Counted from the stretch's first letter, positions 43,945-53,662 are shown. The stretch is 62,142 nt of DNA from Muribaculum sp. (GCA_023666965.1 JAMPAZ010000007.1:1-62142), one strand, 5' to 3'. Translations and numbers: made by a program. The notes: generated from the letters alone by a model not told the origin.

Positions 43945-45153
43945 ATGGCAAATATTTATGATACCCGGCGTTACGGCACCATAGCTTTCTTCATAGTGGC
44001 TGCGGTGCTCGTTTTGGTGTTTTTGGGCGTGTCAGACAATATTGCCCGTCAGCTATCGAGTCAAGAACGGGACCGGATGGAGATCTGGGCCGATGCCACT
44101 AAAGCCATCGTGAACTCACCGTCGGATGTCGACGATGCACCTCAGTCGGCCGATTTGGACTTCCTTTTGAGTATCATCGAGCGTAACCGTAATATACCGC
44201 TTTTGCTTACGGATCAGGACGGTAACATCATAGATCATCGTAATTTCGATCTTCCCGAGCCGGTTGACAGCGCATCGCCTCTATATATTTCCGACAGAAA
44301 CAAGGCGTTTTTGCAGAGTAAGCTCCGGTCGTTGCGTCATTCTCCGAATGTGATTCAGATTGAGATTGCGCCCGGATTGGTGCAAAATTTGTATTATGAA
44401 GATAGCCGACTTTTGAAGCTTCTTAGTTATTATCCTTATGTACAGGTGCTTGTGATGCTTGCGTTCGTAGCTTTGGTCTACTTTGCCGTTATGACAACCA
44501 AAAAGGCTGAGCAGAACAAAGTGTGGGTGGGTTTGTCGAAAGAGACCGCCCATCAGCTCGGCACTCCGATTTCGTCGCTGATGGCATGGATGGAATTGCT
44601 TGAATCGATGGGTGTGGATAAGGATATAACCGGCGAGATGAACAAGGATGTCAATCGGTTGACCACTATAGCTTCACGGTTCGGCAAGATCGGGTCGCGT
44701 CCGGCGATGGAGCCGGTCGATGTCAATGTGGTGGTTGACGATGCCGTCAAGTATATGTCGACGCGCATCTCCAAGCGTATAGGTCTTGAAGTCCATTGTT
44801 CTTCGGAGCCTCTTGTGACGGAGTTGAGCGATTCGCTTTTTCAGTGGGTAATGGAGAATCTGATAAAAAACGCTGTCGATGCCATGGATGCCGAGGGTTC
44901 AATCACGGTAACGACCTGCCGAGAGGACGATATGGCGCGAATTGATGTGGCTGACACCGGGAAAGGACTTCCACGCAAGCGTTTCAAGACAATATTTAAT
45001 CCGGGCTATACGACGAAGAAGCGCGGGTGGGGCCTTGGTTTGGCTCTTGCAAAGCGCATTATCGAGCAGTATCACGGGGGACGCATTTTTGTAGCCTCCT
45101 CCGAGCCGGGCTTTGGTACGACATTCAGAATCCTGCTTCCGCTGTGCATATGA
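43945..45153 (+). CDS. Membrane sensor histidine kinase
   Basis: A 402-aa kinase: TM1 about 12-30, a periplasmic sensor of about 130 residues (LLLTDQDGNIIDHRNF resembles a PAS/Cache edge) and TM2 about 164-183. There is no HAMP domain. The H-box His203 lies in KETAHQLGTPISSL, the N-box in ENLIKNAVDAM, and the G-boxes in DVADTGKGLP and GWGLGLALAKRIIEQYHGG. No response regulator is adjacent, so it is an orphan in this window. The stop codon directly abuts repeat copy 2. Confidence 0.9.
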   Translation: MANIYDTRRYGTIAFFIVAAVLVLVFLGVSDNIARQLSSQERDRMEIWADATKAIVNSPSDVDDAPQSADLDFLLSIIERNRNIPLLLTDQDGNIIDHRNFDLPEPVDSASPLYISDRNKAFLQSKLRSLRHSPNVIQIEIAPGLVQNLYYEDSRLLKLLSYYPYVQVLVMLAFVALVYFAVMTTKKAEQNKVWVGLSKETAHQLGTPISSLMAWMELLESMGVDKDITGEMNKDVNRLTTIASRFGKIGSRPAMEPVDVNVVVDDAVKYMSTRISKRIGLEVHCSSEPLVTELSDSLFQWVMENLIKNAVDAMDAEGSITVTTCREDDMARIDVADTGKGLPRKRFKTIFNPGYTTKKRGWGLGLALAKRIIEQYHGGRIFVASSEPGFGTTFRILLPLCI

Positions 45154-45414
45154 GGCTGTGTCAAAATATCATTTGCTTCTGAAAGAAGATTAACTTGTAT
45201 AGCCGGGTAAAGCGGTCTTTAGACCGATTTGCCCGGTTTTATATTGGAGTAATCTGCAAAATCTGCAAAGATTTATTGTTGATTAATAAGTTGTTAAATC
45301 TTTCAGGATTTTATTGCTGTTTCAAACATAAACCGGAGATAGGCGCGTTGCGCCAATCCCCGGCTAATCAGTTTTGTGCATCTTTCAGATGCGATAATTG
45401 CATTTTGACACACC
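45154..45414 (+). repeat. 261-bp dispersed element, copy 2 (MITE-like)
   Basis: Same length and order of hairpins as copy 1, with scattered substitutions that mostly keep the stems paired. The left end GGCTGTGTCAAAA begins right after the histidine kinase TGA and the right end is TTTTGACACACC. The first hairpin followed by TTTTAT would terminate the kinase transcript. The rest of the 45154-45458 gap holds nothing else. Confidence 0.8.
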
Positions 45415-45458
45415 GTTGTTGATTATTAAGCTTTGCCTTAAGGATGGTCGAAAACAAG

Positions 45459-46502
45459 TCAGTTGTTTTCGGGGCGGAGGGAGCGGACTGTCTCTGCGGC
45501 GCGCCACATCTCGCTTTCGCGAAGCTGACGAAGTTCTTCTTCAAGTCCTTCTCGATAGTCTGCCTTGGTGTTGGAGTCGATTGAGCGTTGTGCCTCGCGC
45601 CCGGTTTTTACGCTGTCGTAAAGTTCATACATTACGGGCTTGATGGCATCGTGGAACGGTCCCATCCAATCTAGAGCACCGCGCTGAGCCGTGGTAGAGC
45701 AGTTGGCGTACATCCAATCCATTCCCTTGGCGGCGAATAGGGGCATGAGCGACTGAGTCAGCTCTTCTACTGTCTCATTGAATGCTTCGGAGGGTGTGTG
45801 TCCGTTTTCGCGAAGCACTTCATACTGGGCGAGGAACAGGCCCTGAATGGCACCCATCAGAGAACCTCGCTCGCCGGTAAGGTCGGAAACGGCCTCGCGC
45901 TGGAATGTGGTTTCGAACAGATAGCCTGATCCTATGCCTATGCCGATGGCGAGAGTGCGTTCGAGCGCCCTGCCGGTGGCATCTTGGTAGACAGCAAAAC
46001 TTGAATTTGTGCCTTTGCCTTCTTTGAAGAGTACACGCAACATAGTGCCAGAACCTTTTGGCGCCACCATTATGACATCAACATCTGCGGGAGGCACGAC
46101 ACCGGTGCGATCGCTCCAATTGATAGCGAATCCGTGGCTGAAATAGAGCGCCTTTCCGGGTGTGAGGTGCTTCTTGATCGTGGGCCATTGAGAGATAACT
46201 GCCGCGTCGCTAAGAAGGCACATGATTATAGTGCCGCGCTTACAGGCTTCTTCGATTGAGAATAGGGTCTCACCGGGAACCCATCCGTCGGCTACTGCTT
46301 TTTCATACGTTTTTCCTTCGCGTTGTCCGACGATTACGTTAAAGCCGTTGTCGCGGAGGTCAAGACCCTGACCGGGGCCTTGGACGCCGTAGCCAAGCAC
46401 GGCGAGAGTCTCGCCTTTCAATACTTCACGCGCTTTTTCCAGAGTGAACTCCTCACGTGTGATGACGGTCTCGTCTACGCCGCCAAAGTTTAATGTTGCC
46501 AT
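45459..46502 (-). CDS. ilvC: Ketol-acid reductoisomerase
   Basis: A 347-aa class I KARI that isomerises and reduces acetolactate/acetohydroxybutyrate in Val/Ile synthesis. NADPH-binding loop in LAVLGYGVQGPGQGLDLRDN, Mg2+ acidic residues in SDLTGERGSLMGAIQGLF, and a C-terminal knotted domain (EVLRENGHTPSEAFNETVEEL). Last gene of ilvD-ilvB-ilvN-thioesterase-ilvC. Confidence 0.95.
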   Translation of the reverse strand: MATLNFGGVDETVITREEFTLEKAREVLKGETLAVLGYGVQGPGQGLDLRDNGFNVIVGQREGKTYEKAVADGWVPGETLFSIEEACKRGTIIMCLLSDAAVISQWPTIKKHLTPGKALYFSHGFAINWSDRTGVVPPADVDVIMVAPKGSGTMLRVLFKEGKGTNSSFAVYQDATGRALERTLAIGIGIGSGYLFETTFQREAVSDLTGERGSLMGAIQGLFLAQYEVLRENGHTPSEAFNETVEELTQSLMPLFAAKGMDWMYANCSTTAQRGALDWMGPFHDAIKPVMYELYDSVKTGREAQRSIDSNTKADYREGLEEELRQLRESEMWRAAETVRSLRPENN

Positions 46503-46534
46503 ATTAAATTGTAGGTTTTATTGTGAATAGATAT

Positions 46535-47272
46535 TTAAATGATTTCATTATAGATTATTGAGGCTCTTGCACAAGTCCCTGAGTCGCCATTGATTTCGCA
46601 TCGGTATTCGCCGGGCTCTTTCGGCTCTACGGCCACGTTGACATGCTCGCCGAAATGGGATTCGTGCATGAAGGCTATGTCCAGTCGATGCATACGATGT
46701 GTGTCGTGAAACTGAAGGTCCCACTGGTCGAGCAGAAGTTCGATGTAGCGCACAGTATTCACGTGGCGGTTGAAGTCGCAGTCGGTGTAGCGGAATGTAT
46801 ATTCGTTGACTTTAGCCACGGAGGGGTCTACCGCCGTTAATTTCGGGCACTTTGCAATGGGACATGGCCGGTCGGAGACAACTTCGCCGAGCTTCTCGAG
46901 TCCGTTGAGTTGGCCTCCTTGACGTGTGCGGATGTTGATGGTCATCCAGACCGACCGGGCATATCCGAGCACACGTCCTTCGGAATCGGTAATTTCAAAG
47001 TCGCGTTCCGAGAAGTGCCGATTGTAGCCTTCGACCCAAGTGCGCAGCGAGTATGGCTTATTGACTTCGGGCCAGCGAAGCATCTCGATCGACAATCTGG
47101 AAAGCACCCATGCCGTTCCGTCTTCGAGTAGGCGTTCGTAGCCCACTCCGAGTTGGTTGGCGTGCATAGTGGCAATCTCGATAAGACGATTTGCAATTAG
47201 CGTGACGGGTATAGTGCCTTCCGGAGAACATTCGCCGGCGGTCAAGAAATAGTCGGATACGTATTCGTTCAT
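46535..47272 (-). CDS. Acyl-ACP thioesterase
   Basis: A 245-aa double-hotdog enzyme releasing fatty acids from acyl carrier protein: AWVLSRLSIEMLRWPEV near the N-terminus and the catalytic YTDCDFNRHVNTVRYIELL. It lies inside the ilv operon between ilvN and ilvC. Branched-chain oxoacids prime branched fatty acids, so the location may couple fatty-acid release to branched-chain metabolism (inference). Confidence 0.88.
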   Translation of the reverse strand: MNEYVSDYFLTAGECSPEGTIPVTLIANRLIEIATMHANQLGVGYERLLEDGTAWVLSRLSIEMLRWPEVNKPYSLRTWVEGYNRHFSERDFEITDSEGRVLGYARSVWMTINIRTRQGGQLNGLEKLGEVVSDRPCPIAKCPKLTAVDPSVAKVNEYTFRYTDCDFNRHVNTVRYIELLLDQWDLQFHDTHRMHRLDIAFMHESHFGEHVNVAVEPKEPGEYRCEINGDSGTCARASIIYNEII

Positions 47273-47296
47273 TCGTGTGGATTTTTTGTAAAGCTC

Positions 47297-47839
47297 TTAA
47301 TTTCGGTTAAGCCTGCGCTCCTGCTCTTCGAGATACATTGTCAGGTATTCTTCGGGCGACTTTGTGACGGCAACTCGGCCGGAACGTACGAATTGGCGAA
47401 TGTCGTACTTTTTAAGTTCCTCAAAAAGGGCTTCGGTCTCGTTGGAATGTCCGGTTTTTTCGATGATCACATATTCGCGTGTGATTTCGAGAATCCGTGC
47501 ATTGTGTCGGCGAATAATTTCTTCAACGGTTCTGTCGTCGAGAAGTTGAGGCGTAGGCACTTTATATAACGCCACTTCTTGATAAACTATTTCATCGTCG
47601 GTGTATAAAAATGACTTGAGAACGTCGATTCGCTTCTCGATTTGTTTAACAACTCGCTCCATCATGGGCCGGTTGCTGAAGCACGTAATGGTGAATTTAT
47701 GTATTCCGCTGATAGACGAGGGGCTGACTGACAGACTCTCGATGTTTAGATTGCGTCGGGTGAAGATGATGGAAATCTGATTGAGCAGTCCCACTTGATT
47801 TTCGGTAAACACTGTCACTGTGAATAGTTGTTCGTCCAT
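47297..47839 (-). CDS. ilvN: Acetolactate synthase regulatory subunit
   Basis: A 180-aa small subunit: an N-terminal ACT domain (TVTVFTENQVGLLNQISIIF, LNIESLSVSPSSI) that binds valine for feedback inhibition, and a second ACT-like C-terminal half. It follows ilvB by 21 bp. Confidence 0.93.
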   Translation of the reverse strand: MDEQLFTVTVFTENQVGLLNQISIIFTRRNLNIESLSVSPSSISGIHKFTITCFSNRPMMERVVKQIEKRIDVLKSFLYTDDEIVYQEVALYKVPTPQLLDDRTVEEIIRRHNARILEITREYVIIEKTGHSNETEALFEELKKYDIRQFVRSGRVAVTKSPEEYLTMYLEEQERRLNRN

Positions 47840-47860
47840 AATCTGTGCTGTATTATAATG

Positions 47861-49576
47861 TTAATCGGTGGGATATACTTCATTCGGGTTAAGCATCACA
47901 TAGTCGACATTTCCGCCTGCGGGGGTCATAGGGAACACCATGTCGGTCTCGTCGATGTTGACGTTGATCAGGTAAGGGCCGTCGTGGTCGAGCATACGCT
48001 GGATAGCTTGGTCGAGCTTGTCGCGGGAAGGCACGTCTTCGGCCTCAATTCCGTAGGCTTTGGCAATCATCACGAAGTCGGGGTTGACAAGCGGAGTCTG
48101 AGAGAAGCGGTTCTTAAAAAAGAGTGCCTGCCATTGGCGCACGTTTCCCAAAAAATTGTTGTTCAGGAGGATTATTTTTACCTGTGTACCATACTCCATT
48201 ATGGTTCCCAGCTCCTGAATAGTCATTTGGAGACCGCCGTCGCCGGTGAAGAAGCACACGGTTCGGTCGGGGCAACCCATTTTTGCTCCAATGGCGGCCG
48301 GCAAACCGAACCCCATTGTGCCGAGGCCCCCGGAAGTGACTATGCTTCTTGGTTCGGTGAAGCGGGAGTAGCGGGCGGAAAGCATCTGGTTTTGTCCGAC
48401 ATCAGTGACCACGATGGCTCGATGATCGGTGGCTCCGCTGACTTTTGCCACTACTTCGCCCATGGTCATTTTTTGTCCGGCGGGGTGGAGCTCGCGCTCA
48501 ATGACCTTTTCACGTTCTACATCTTCCGGCTTGTCGAACATGGCGAGCCAACGAGGACGCCGTCGAGGTTCAACAAGCGGCAGCAACCGCAGGAGGGCTT
48601 GACGGGCATCGCCGTGGATGGTGGCCGTGGTGGGTATGTTTTTGTCAAATTCGGATGCATCGATGTCGATGTGCACTATCTTGGCATTTGGAGCATAGGT
48701 CTTGACGTTGCCGGTGATTCGGTCGTCGAATCTCATGCCGATGGCAATGATTAAGTCGGCGCGGTTGGTGTTGATGTTAGGGCCTATGTTGCCGTGCATA
48801 CCGAGCATACCTTTGTAGAGAGGATGGTCGGAAGGTATGGTGGAGAGTCCGAGAAGGGTGGCGGCTACCGGTATGTCGGACTTTTCGGCCAGTTGCGCCA
48901 ATTCCGTTTCCGCGCCTGAAATCATCACTCCGTGCCCCGACAGAATCATCGGTCGCTCGGACTGATTGATTAAGTCGGCTACTTTAAGCACGTCGGCTTC
49001 CGGAATGTCAGGCATCGGATTGTAGGAACGGATAAACGTGCATGGTTTGTAGTCGAACTCGGTCACTCCGACTTGTGCATCTTTGGCAATGTCGAGCACC
49101 ACCGGACCCGGACGGCCTGTCGATGCTATATAGAATGCGCGTGCTACAGCCCATGCCACATCTTCGGCACGGCGTATTTGGTAGCTCCATTTGGTGATTG
49201 GTTGAGTGATTCCCACAACGTCAGTCTCTTGAAATGCGTCGAATCCTAAGAATGGGGTTGCCACCTGACCCGTGATAACCACTAACGGGGTGCTGTCCAT
49301 CAGCGCGTCGCTCAAACCGGTGATGACGTTGGTGGCCGCCGGTCCGGAGGTGACAATGACTACGCCTGTCCGTCCGGTCACACGTGCATAACCTTGTGCG
49401 GCGTGGGTGGCTCCCTGTTCGTGGCGCACGAGAATGTGTTTCAGCCGATCTTGATAGTCGAATAATCGATCGTATACCGGCATAATGGAGCCTCCGGGAT
49501 AGCCAAAAATCAGGTCGACCCCTTCACAGATGAGCGACTGTATAAGCGCGTCGGATCCTGTAATAAGTTCTTTCAT
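47861..49576 (-). CDS. ilvB: Acetolactate synthase catalytic subunit
   Basis: A 571-aa TPP- and FAD-dependent enzyme. N-terminal PYR domain with FGYPGGSIMPVYD and the catalytic Glu in VRHEQGATHAAQGYAR. Central FAD domain (LGMHGNIGPNINTNRADL). C-terminal TPP domain with GDGGLQMTIQEL and LLNNNFLGNVRQWQ. It condenses pyruvate with pyruvate or 2-oxobutyrate. Confidence 0.95.
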   Translation of the reverse strand: MKELITGSDALIQSLICEGVDLIFGYPGGSIMPVYDRLFDYQDRLKHILVRHEQGATHAAQGYARVTGRTGVVIVTSGPAATNVITGLSDALMDSTPLVVITGQVATPFLGFDAFQETDVVGITQPITKWSYQIRRAEDVAWAVARAFYIASTGRPGPVVLDIAKDAQVGVTEFDYKPCTFIRSYNPMPDIPEADVLKVADLINQSERPMILSGHGVMISGAETELAQLAEKSDIPVAATLLGLSTIPSDHPLYKGMLGMHGNIGPNINTNRADLIIAIGMRFDDRITGNVKTYAPNAKIVHIDIDASEFDKNIPTTATIHGDARQALLRLLPLVEPRRRPRWLAMFDKPEDVEREKVIERELHPAGQKMTMGEVVAKVSGATDHRAIVVTDVGQNQMLSARYSRFTEPRSIVTSGGLGTMGFGLPAAIGAKMGCPDRTVCFFTGDGGLQMTIQELGTIMEYGTQVKIILLNNNFLGNVRQWQALFFKNRFSQTPLVNPDFVMIAKAYGIEAEDVPSRDKLDQAIQRMLDHDGPYLINVNIDETDMVFPMTPAGGNVDYVMLNPNEVYPTD

Positions 49577-49627
49577 ATATACTTTCCAATACTTTGTGTT
49601 ATGTCACCAATGTTTGATGCATGCAGT

Positions 49628-51454
49628 CTAAAGCATTCTCACACCGCCCTTGTCGGCAGACGAAACCATCGCGGCATAGGCCCGGAGCGCAAGGCTGACA
49701 CTGCGGTCGCGACCACGGGGGGAGAATGCTTCTGGTCCTCTTGCCTCTTCTTCGGCGCGGCGTCGCGACAATTCTTCATCGCTGACCCTTACGTTGATAG
49801 CTCGGGCGGGAATGTCGATGTCTATAATGTCGCCGTCGCGAACCAGTCCGATAGCTCCACCGGCAGCGGCTTCCGGCGATATGTGTCCGATCGACAGCCC
49901 CGACGTGCCTCCTGAGAAGCGGCCGTCGGTGATTAGGGCGCACTCTTTGCCAAGATGCTTCGACTTTATGTAACTGGTGGGATATAGCATCTCCTGCATT
50001 CCGGGACCGCCTTTAGGCCCTTCATGGGTAATGACCACCACGTCGCCGCTGTTTACTTTGTCGCGGAGAATGCCGTCGACCGCCTCTTCTTGTGAGCGGA
50101 ATACTCTGGCCGGCCCGCTGAACCGGAACAGCGCTTCGTCGACACCCGCTGTCTTGACAACGCATCCGTCGAGCGCAATGTTCCCGCGGAGCACCGCTAA
50201 ACCGCCATCTTTAACGTAGGCGTGTTCAAAATCGCGGATACAACCGGAGGCGCGGTCGTTGTCGAGCGAGTCGTATTGTGCGGATTGCGAGCCGAGGTGT
50301 ATGTTGCGTCCTCCGCCGGGTGCGCTCAGCCATAAGTCGCGTGCTTTGTCGGAAAAACGGGTGCCTTCGATGGCGTAAAGGTCGATGGCCTCGGCCAAAG
50401 TCAGTCCGTCGACGCGCTTCACCGATGTGTCGAGTAGCCCACGGTCGGCAAGCTGGCGCATTATTGACATGATGCCTCCGGCTCGGTTGACATCCTGGAT
50501 GTGGTATTTTGAATTTGGTGCCACTTTGCACAGCACCGGTGTCACTCTCGACAGCCGGTCTATGTCGGAGATGGTGAAGTCGGCTCCGGCTTCGTGTGCT
50601 ATGGCGAGGAGGTGCAGGACGGTGTTGGTCGAGCCGCCCATGGCTATGTCGAGCGACATGGCGTTGAGCATGGCCTGGCGCGATGCAATGGAGCGTGGCA
50701 GTACGCTTTCGTCGCCGTCGCGATAGTATGCGTAGGAGTTTTCGACAATTTTACGGGTGGCTTCGCGGAACAGTTCGTTGCGGCGGGCGTGGGTGGCTAC
50801 GAGGGTTCCGTTTCCGGGGAGTGCCAGTCCGAGTGCTTCGTTAAGAGAGTTCATTGAGTTGGCCGTGAACATACCGGAGCACGAACCACAAGTGGGACAC
50901 CCTTTCTCTTCGAGGAGCTTAACGACATTGTCGCTTACGGAATCGTCGGCAGAGTCGACCATGATGTCGATCAAATCGAGTGGACGTCCGTTGAGTTCGC
51001 CGGCCTCCATCGGGCCGCCGGACACGAATATTGCCGGGATGTTGAGCCGCATAGCCGCCATCAGCATTCCCGGAGTTACTTTGTCGCAATTTGAAATGCA
51101 TACCATAGCGTCGGCCTTATGGGCATTTACCATATATTCGACCGAATCGGCGATCAAGTCGCGTGAGGGCAGGGAGTAGAGCATACCGTCGTGTCCCATG
51201 GCGATGCCGTCGTCAATGGCGATGGTATTGAACTCGGCGGCGAAGCATCCGAGGCGCTCTATCTCTCGTTTTACGGTTTGGCCTATTTCGTGGAGATGCG
51301 TGTGGCCGGGAACAAACTGTGTGAATGAGTTGACCACAGCGATTATGGGTTTTCCCATCTGCTCTTCGGTCATTCCGTTTGCTCGCCACAGAGCCCTTGC
51401 TCCGGCCATTCTGCGGCCGGATGTGCTGGCGGCGCTACGTAAAGGCTTTTTCAT
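49628..51454 (-). CDS. ilvD: Dihydroxy-acid dehydratase
   Basis: A 608-aa Fe-S dehydratase making the 2-oxo acid precursors of Val and Ile. Cluster Cys residues lie in [11 protein letters not shown] and [34 protein letters not shown] is near the C-terminus. First structural gene after the attenuator leader; the gap to ilvB is 51 bp. Confidence 0.95.
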   Translation of the reverse strand: MKKPLRSAASTSGRRMAGARALWRANGMTEEQMGKPIIAVVNSFTQFVPGHTHLHEIGQTVKREIERLGCFAAEFNTIAIDDGIAMGHDGMLYSLPSRDLIADSVEYMVNAHKADAMVCISNCDKVTPGMLMAAMRLNIPAIFVSGGPMEAGELNGRPLDLIDIMVDSADDSVSDNVVKLLEEKGCPTCGSCSGMFTANSMNSLNEALGLALPGNGTLVATHARRNELFREATRKIVENSYAYYRDGDESVLPRSIASRQAMLNAMSLDIAMGGSTNTVLHLLAIAHEAGADFTISDIDRLSRVTPVLCKVAPNSKYHIQDVNRAGGIMSIMRQLADRGLLDTSVKRVDGLTLAEAIDLYAIEGTRFSDKARDLWLSAPGGGRNIHLGSQSAQYDSLDNDRASGCIRDFEHAYVKDGGLAVLRGNIALDGCVVKTAGVDEALFRFSGPARVFRSQEEAVDGILRDKVNSGDVVVITHEGPKGGPGMQEMLYPTSYIKSKHLGKECALITDGRFSGGTSGLSIGHISPEAAAGGAIGLVRDGDIIDIDIPARAINVRVSDEELSRRRAEEEARGPEAFSPRGRDRSVSLALRAYAAMVSSADKGGVRML

Positions 51455-51552
51455 ACGTTCTTTTCAATATTTCTTTTTTTCTTTTTCATACATTTCGGGT
51501 CCGTCGGGCTTTATGAAGCGTTTTCGAAACATACCCGGTTAATAATATCGGC

Positions 51553-51588
51553 AAAGCCCCCGTGTCGGTCAACGACTACGGGAGCTTT
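51553..51588 (-). terminator. Attenuator hairpin of the ilv operon
   Basis: Minus-strand RNA forms an 11-bp stem (AAAGCUCCCGU with ACGGGGGCUUU, one U-G pair) with a 14-nt loop. Seven bases of its 5' arm (51579-51585) are exactly complementary to the end of the leader ORF (51629-51635), giving a mutually exclusive antiterminator helix. The tail after the stem is weak in U (UUU inside the stem, then GCCG), so termination strength is uncertain. Confidence 0.65.
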
Positions 51589-51624
51589 GTATGGATTATA
51601 TAATGCTTTATATTGGCAATAAAA

Positions 51625-51699
51625 TCACGCTCCCGCCTGATGTAGAAGGGTAATGACCACTCGCAGGTGGCTCGTGATAATAATGACATCAGTAAGCAT
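51625..51699 (-). CDS. ilv leader peptide (attenuation)
   Basis: A 24-codon ORF starting about 28 nt downstream of the -7 box. Eleven residues are Leu, Ile or Val, clustered as V-I-I-I, L-R-V-V-I and T-L-L; it ends H-Q-A-G-A. This is the composition of branched-chain leader peptides known from enterobacterial ilv operons. Its last codons (GCG GGA GCG) overlap the antiterminator strand, so ribosome stalling at scarce Leu/Ile/Val tRNA would free that strand to break the downstream hairpin. Confidence 0.8.
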   Translation of the reverse strand: MLTDVIIITSHLRVVITLLHQAGA

Positions 51700-51726
51700 T
51701 CGATGTATATTTGTAGTATTTGAGTG

Positions 51727-51734
51727 CAAAAGTA
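51727..51734 (-). promoter_or_regulatory. -7 box of the ilv operon
   Basis: TACTTTTG on the minus strand fits TAnnTTTG, with a TTTTGG -33 candidate about 19 bp upstream. Transcription would begin around 51720, just before the leader ORF. Confidence 0.65.
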
Positions 51735-51846
51735 TGATATTTTGCCAAACTGACCAAAACTTTTAAGAAAAAATTGCAGTTAAAACACCATTTTTATTAT
51801 TTTTAGGCGGAAATGATACAATGGTGTCTTAAAATCCTGTAAACGA

Positions 51847-52815
51847 TCATTTATTCTGATAGTTTTCAAACATACGTCTTATGGCATCAAAACGTAGCTG
51901 ATGGTAAAGTTTGGCCTGTGGCGAGTCGGGAACAACACCTTCAAAGGCATGCATCACACCGGGAATGACATGGATTTCTGTGCTGACGCCTGCACAAATC
52001 AATCGTTGTGCATACTTCAGACTAGCCATGCAGAAGAGGTCGAGCGAACCAACTATGATGAATGTCGGAGGCAGATTGTCCACATTCTTTGCAAGGGCAG
52101 CTGAGAAATAGGGGAGTTCTTCTTCTGTCAGTTTCTGATTGCCGAGGAGTGTTGACCAGCCCAAGCGGTTATACTCAGGTGTCCAAATAAAATCTCCTGC
52201 GTATGGGTTCGGCATCTGATCGTCAGCCGTGCAGGTGCGACAGTCGAGCATGGGGTAAGTAAGCGCTTCGCCGCAGAGAGGCACACGGCCTTTGTCGCGA
52301 TTGTAAAGAGCGAGTCGTGCAGCAAGGCCACCGCCGGCGCTTTCACCGGTTATGACTATGCGCTTGGGGTCGGCACCGAATTCTGCCGCATGGTCATAGA
52401 CATATTCAAGACCGGCGTAGCAGTCATGTATGTCGGCAGGGAAAGGCGCAATCGTAGCTATACGGTATTCAACACTTACAAGTATGGCCTGTAATTCATT
52501 GGTTATCACATCCGGCGGTGTAAGCATCGTGTTGGCATCGCCTATTACGTATCCTCCGCCGTGGATGAAGTACACGATAGGGAGCGCCCCTTGTCGGGTA
52601 AGTTTTGTGGGCTTCCAGATATAGAGGTCGATGGAATTGCCATCTATACCTTTGATGGTGATTTTTTCCGAGCCGGGCAATTTTTTGCCTCCGGCCAGCA
52701 TCCCTATGAGTGGGTTTTTGTCGAGAGGCATCTGTCCGGCCGCATATATCTCGTCGATATTGGGGAGTTGATACTCCTTGGCCAAAAGATATTTTGACTT
52801 AATTTTTTGTTCCAT
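51847..52815 (-). CDS. Alpha/beta hydrolase (hormone-sensitive-lipase type)
   Basis: A 322-aa esterase-like protein with oxyanion motif HGGG (85-88), nucleophile Ser159 in GESAGGG, Asp in VGSLDLFC and His in IPGVMHAFEG. No signal peptide. It follows the glutathione peroxidase gene by 8 bp on the same strand. Acts on small esters; substrate unknown. Confidence 0.88.
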   Translation of the reverse strand: MEQKIKSKYLLAKEYQLPNIDEIYAAGQMPLDKNPLIGMLAGGKKLPGSEKITIKGIDGNSIDLYIWKPTKLTRQGALPIVYFIHGGGYVIGDANTMLTPPDVITNELQAILVSVEYRIATIAPFPADIHDCYAGLEYVYDHAAEFGADPKRIVITGESAGGGLAARLALYNRDKGRVPLCGEALTYPMLDCRTCTADDQMPNPYAGDFIWTPEYNRLGWSTLLGNQKLTEEELPYFSAALAKNVDNLPPTFIIVGSLDLFCMASLKYAQRLICAGVSTEIHVIPGVMHAFEGVVPDSPQAKLYHQLRFDAIRRMFENYQNK

Positions 52816-52823
52816 AATTTTGG

Positions 52824-53378
52824 TTATATGATTTTCTGAATTTCTTTTTCTACGCTCTCCATTGAGTCGGTCGGCTCAAATCTGGCCACAACGTTTCCTT
52901 CACGATTAATCAGGAATTTTGTAAAATTCCATTTGATGTCAGGACTCTCAGCATAGTTCTGATCTTGTTTCGACATCATCTCGTCCAGTATCTTACCGAA
53001 CGGTGTGTTGGTGTCAAAGCCACCGAACCCCTTTTGCTGCTTGAGCCATTTGTATAGTTCAGTCTGATTGGACCCATTTACCTCAATTTTTTTGTATTGA
53101 GGAAACTTGGTGCCGTAGTTAAGCTGACAGAACTGAGTGGTTTCCTTGTCGCTTTCGGGTGATTGTTGCCCGAATTGATTGCATGGGAAGTCGAGTATTT
53201 CCAGACCTTTGTCATGATACTTCTCATAGAGTCGCTCCAAATCTTCATATTGGGGCGTAAAGCCACAACGGCTTGCCGTATTGACAATCAGCAATACTTT
53301 CCCTTTAAAGCCTGACATGGGGATAGAATCGCCGGATTGCGATACTATCTTAAAATCATAAATGCTTTTATTTGTCAT
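52824..53378 (-). CDS. Glutathione peroxidase-like thiol peroxidase
   Basis: A 184-aa peroxidase with peroxidatic Cys38 in NTASRCGFTPQY, then DFPCNQFGQQSP (Gln plus probable resolving Cys) and the Trp motif KWNFTKFL. Cys-type rather than selenocysteine, so it likely uses thioredoxin. Part of a stress-flavoured cluster with the hydrolase and HdeD-like gene. Confidence 0.92.
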   Translation of the reverse strand: MTNKSIYDFKIVSQSGDSIPMSGFKGKVLLIVNTASRCGFTPQYEDLERLYEKYHDKGLEILDFPCNQFGQQSPESDKETTQFCQLNYGTKFPQYKKIEVNGSNQTELYKWLKQQKGFGGFDTNTPFGKILDEMMSKQDQNYAESPDIKWNFTKFLINREGNVVARFEPTDSMESVEKEIQKII

Positions 53379-53494
53379 ATTTGTGTCCTATTATTCCTGC
53401 CCTAAATAAGTTTGGCATGGTTATGTACTTGATATAGGTAGGTTTTGCCTTGTTTATAGCGGGGCAAAGCCTACCGGTTACTCACTTTGCTGTG

Positions 53495-53650
53495 TTAACG
53501 ACGATGTTCTTCGACGTAGCGTTTTGTTTTTTCAGCTTCTTTGAGAGCTTTGAAGCCGAGAGTTGTTGCCACTCCGATGAGTGCGAACTTTGCCACCTCA
53601 CAGATTACTTTGAGGCAGAGATGATTGTTTGAATGTTCTTGCGTTTTCAT
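53495..53650 (-). CDS. 51-aa small protein with an amphipathic or TM helix
   Basis: An ATG 12 bp past the HdeD-like stop opens a 51-codon frame. Hydrophilic head MKTQEHSNNH, a hydrophobic stretch (about 11-33, LCLKVICEVAKFALIGVATT) and a basic, helical tail ending YVEEHRR. It lies in the same orientation and spacing as an operon member. The two Cys (12, 17) may matter. Function unknown; a small membrane protein is likely. Confidence 0.55.
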   Translation of the reverse strand: MKTQEHSNNHLCLKVICEVAKFALIGVATTLGFKALKEAEKTKRYVEEHRR

Positions 53651-53662
53651 AATTTTATAAAT

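Larger units (their letters stand above)
51455..51846 (-). promoter_or_regulatory. Leader and attenuator region of the ilv operon
   Basis: This 392-bp gap holds, in minus-strand order, a -7 box (51727-51734), a branched-chain leader ORF (51625-51699), a terminator-like hairpin (51553-51588) and about 100 nt of purine-rich leader before ilvD. Nothing else was found in it. Confidence 0.7.
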
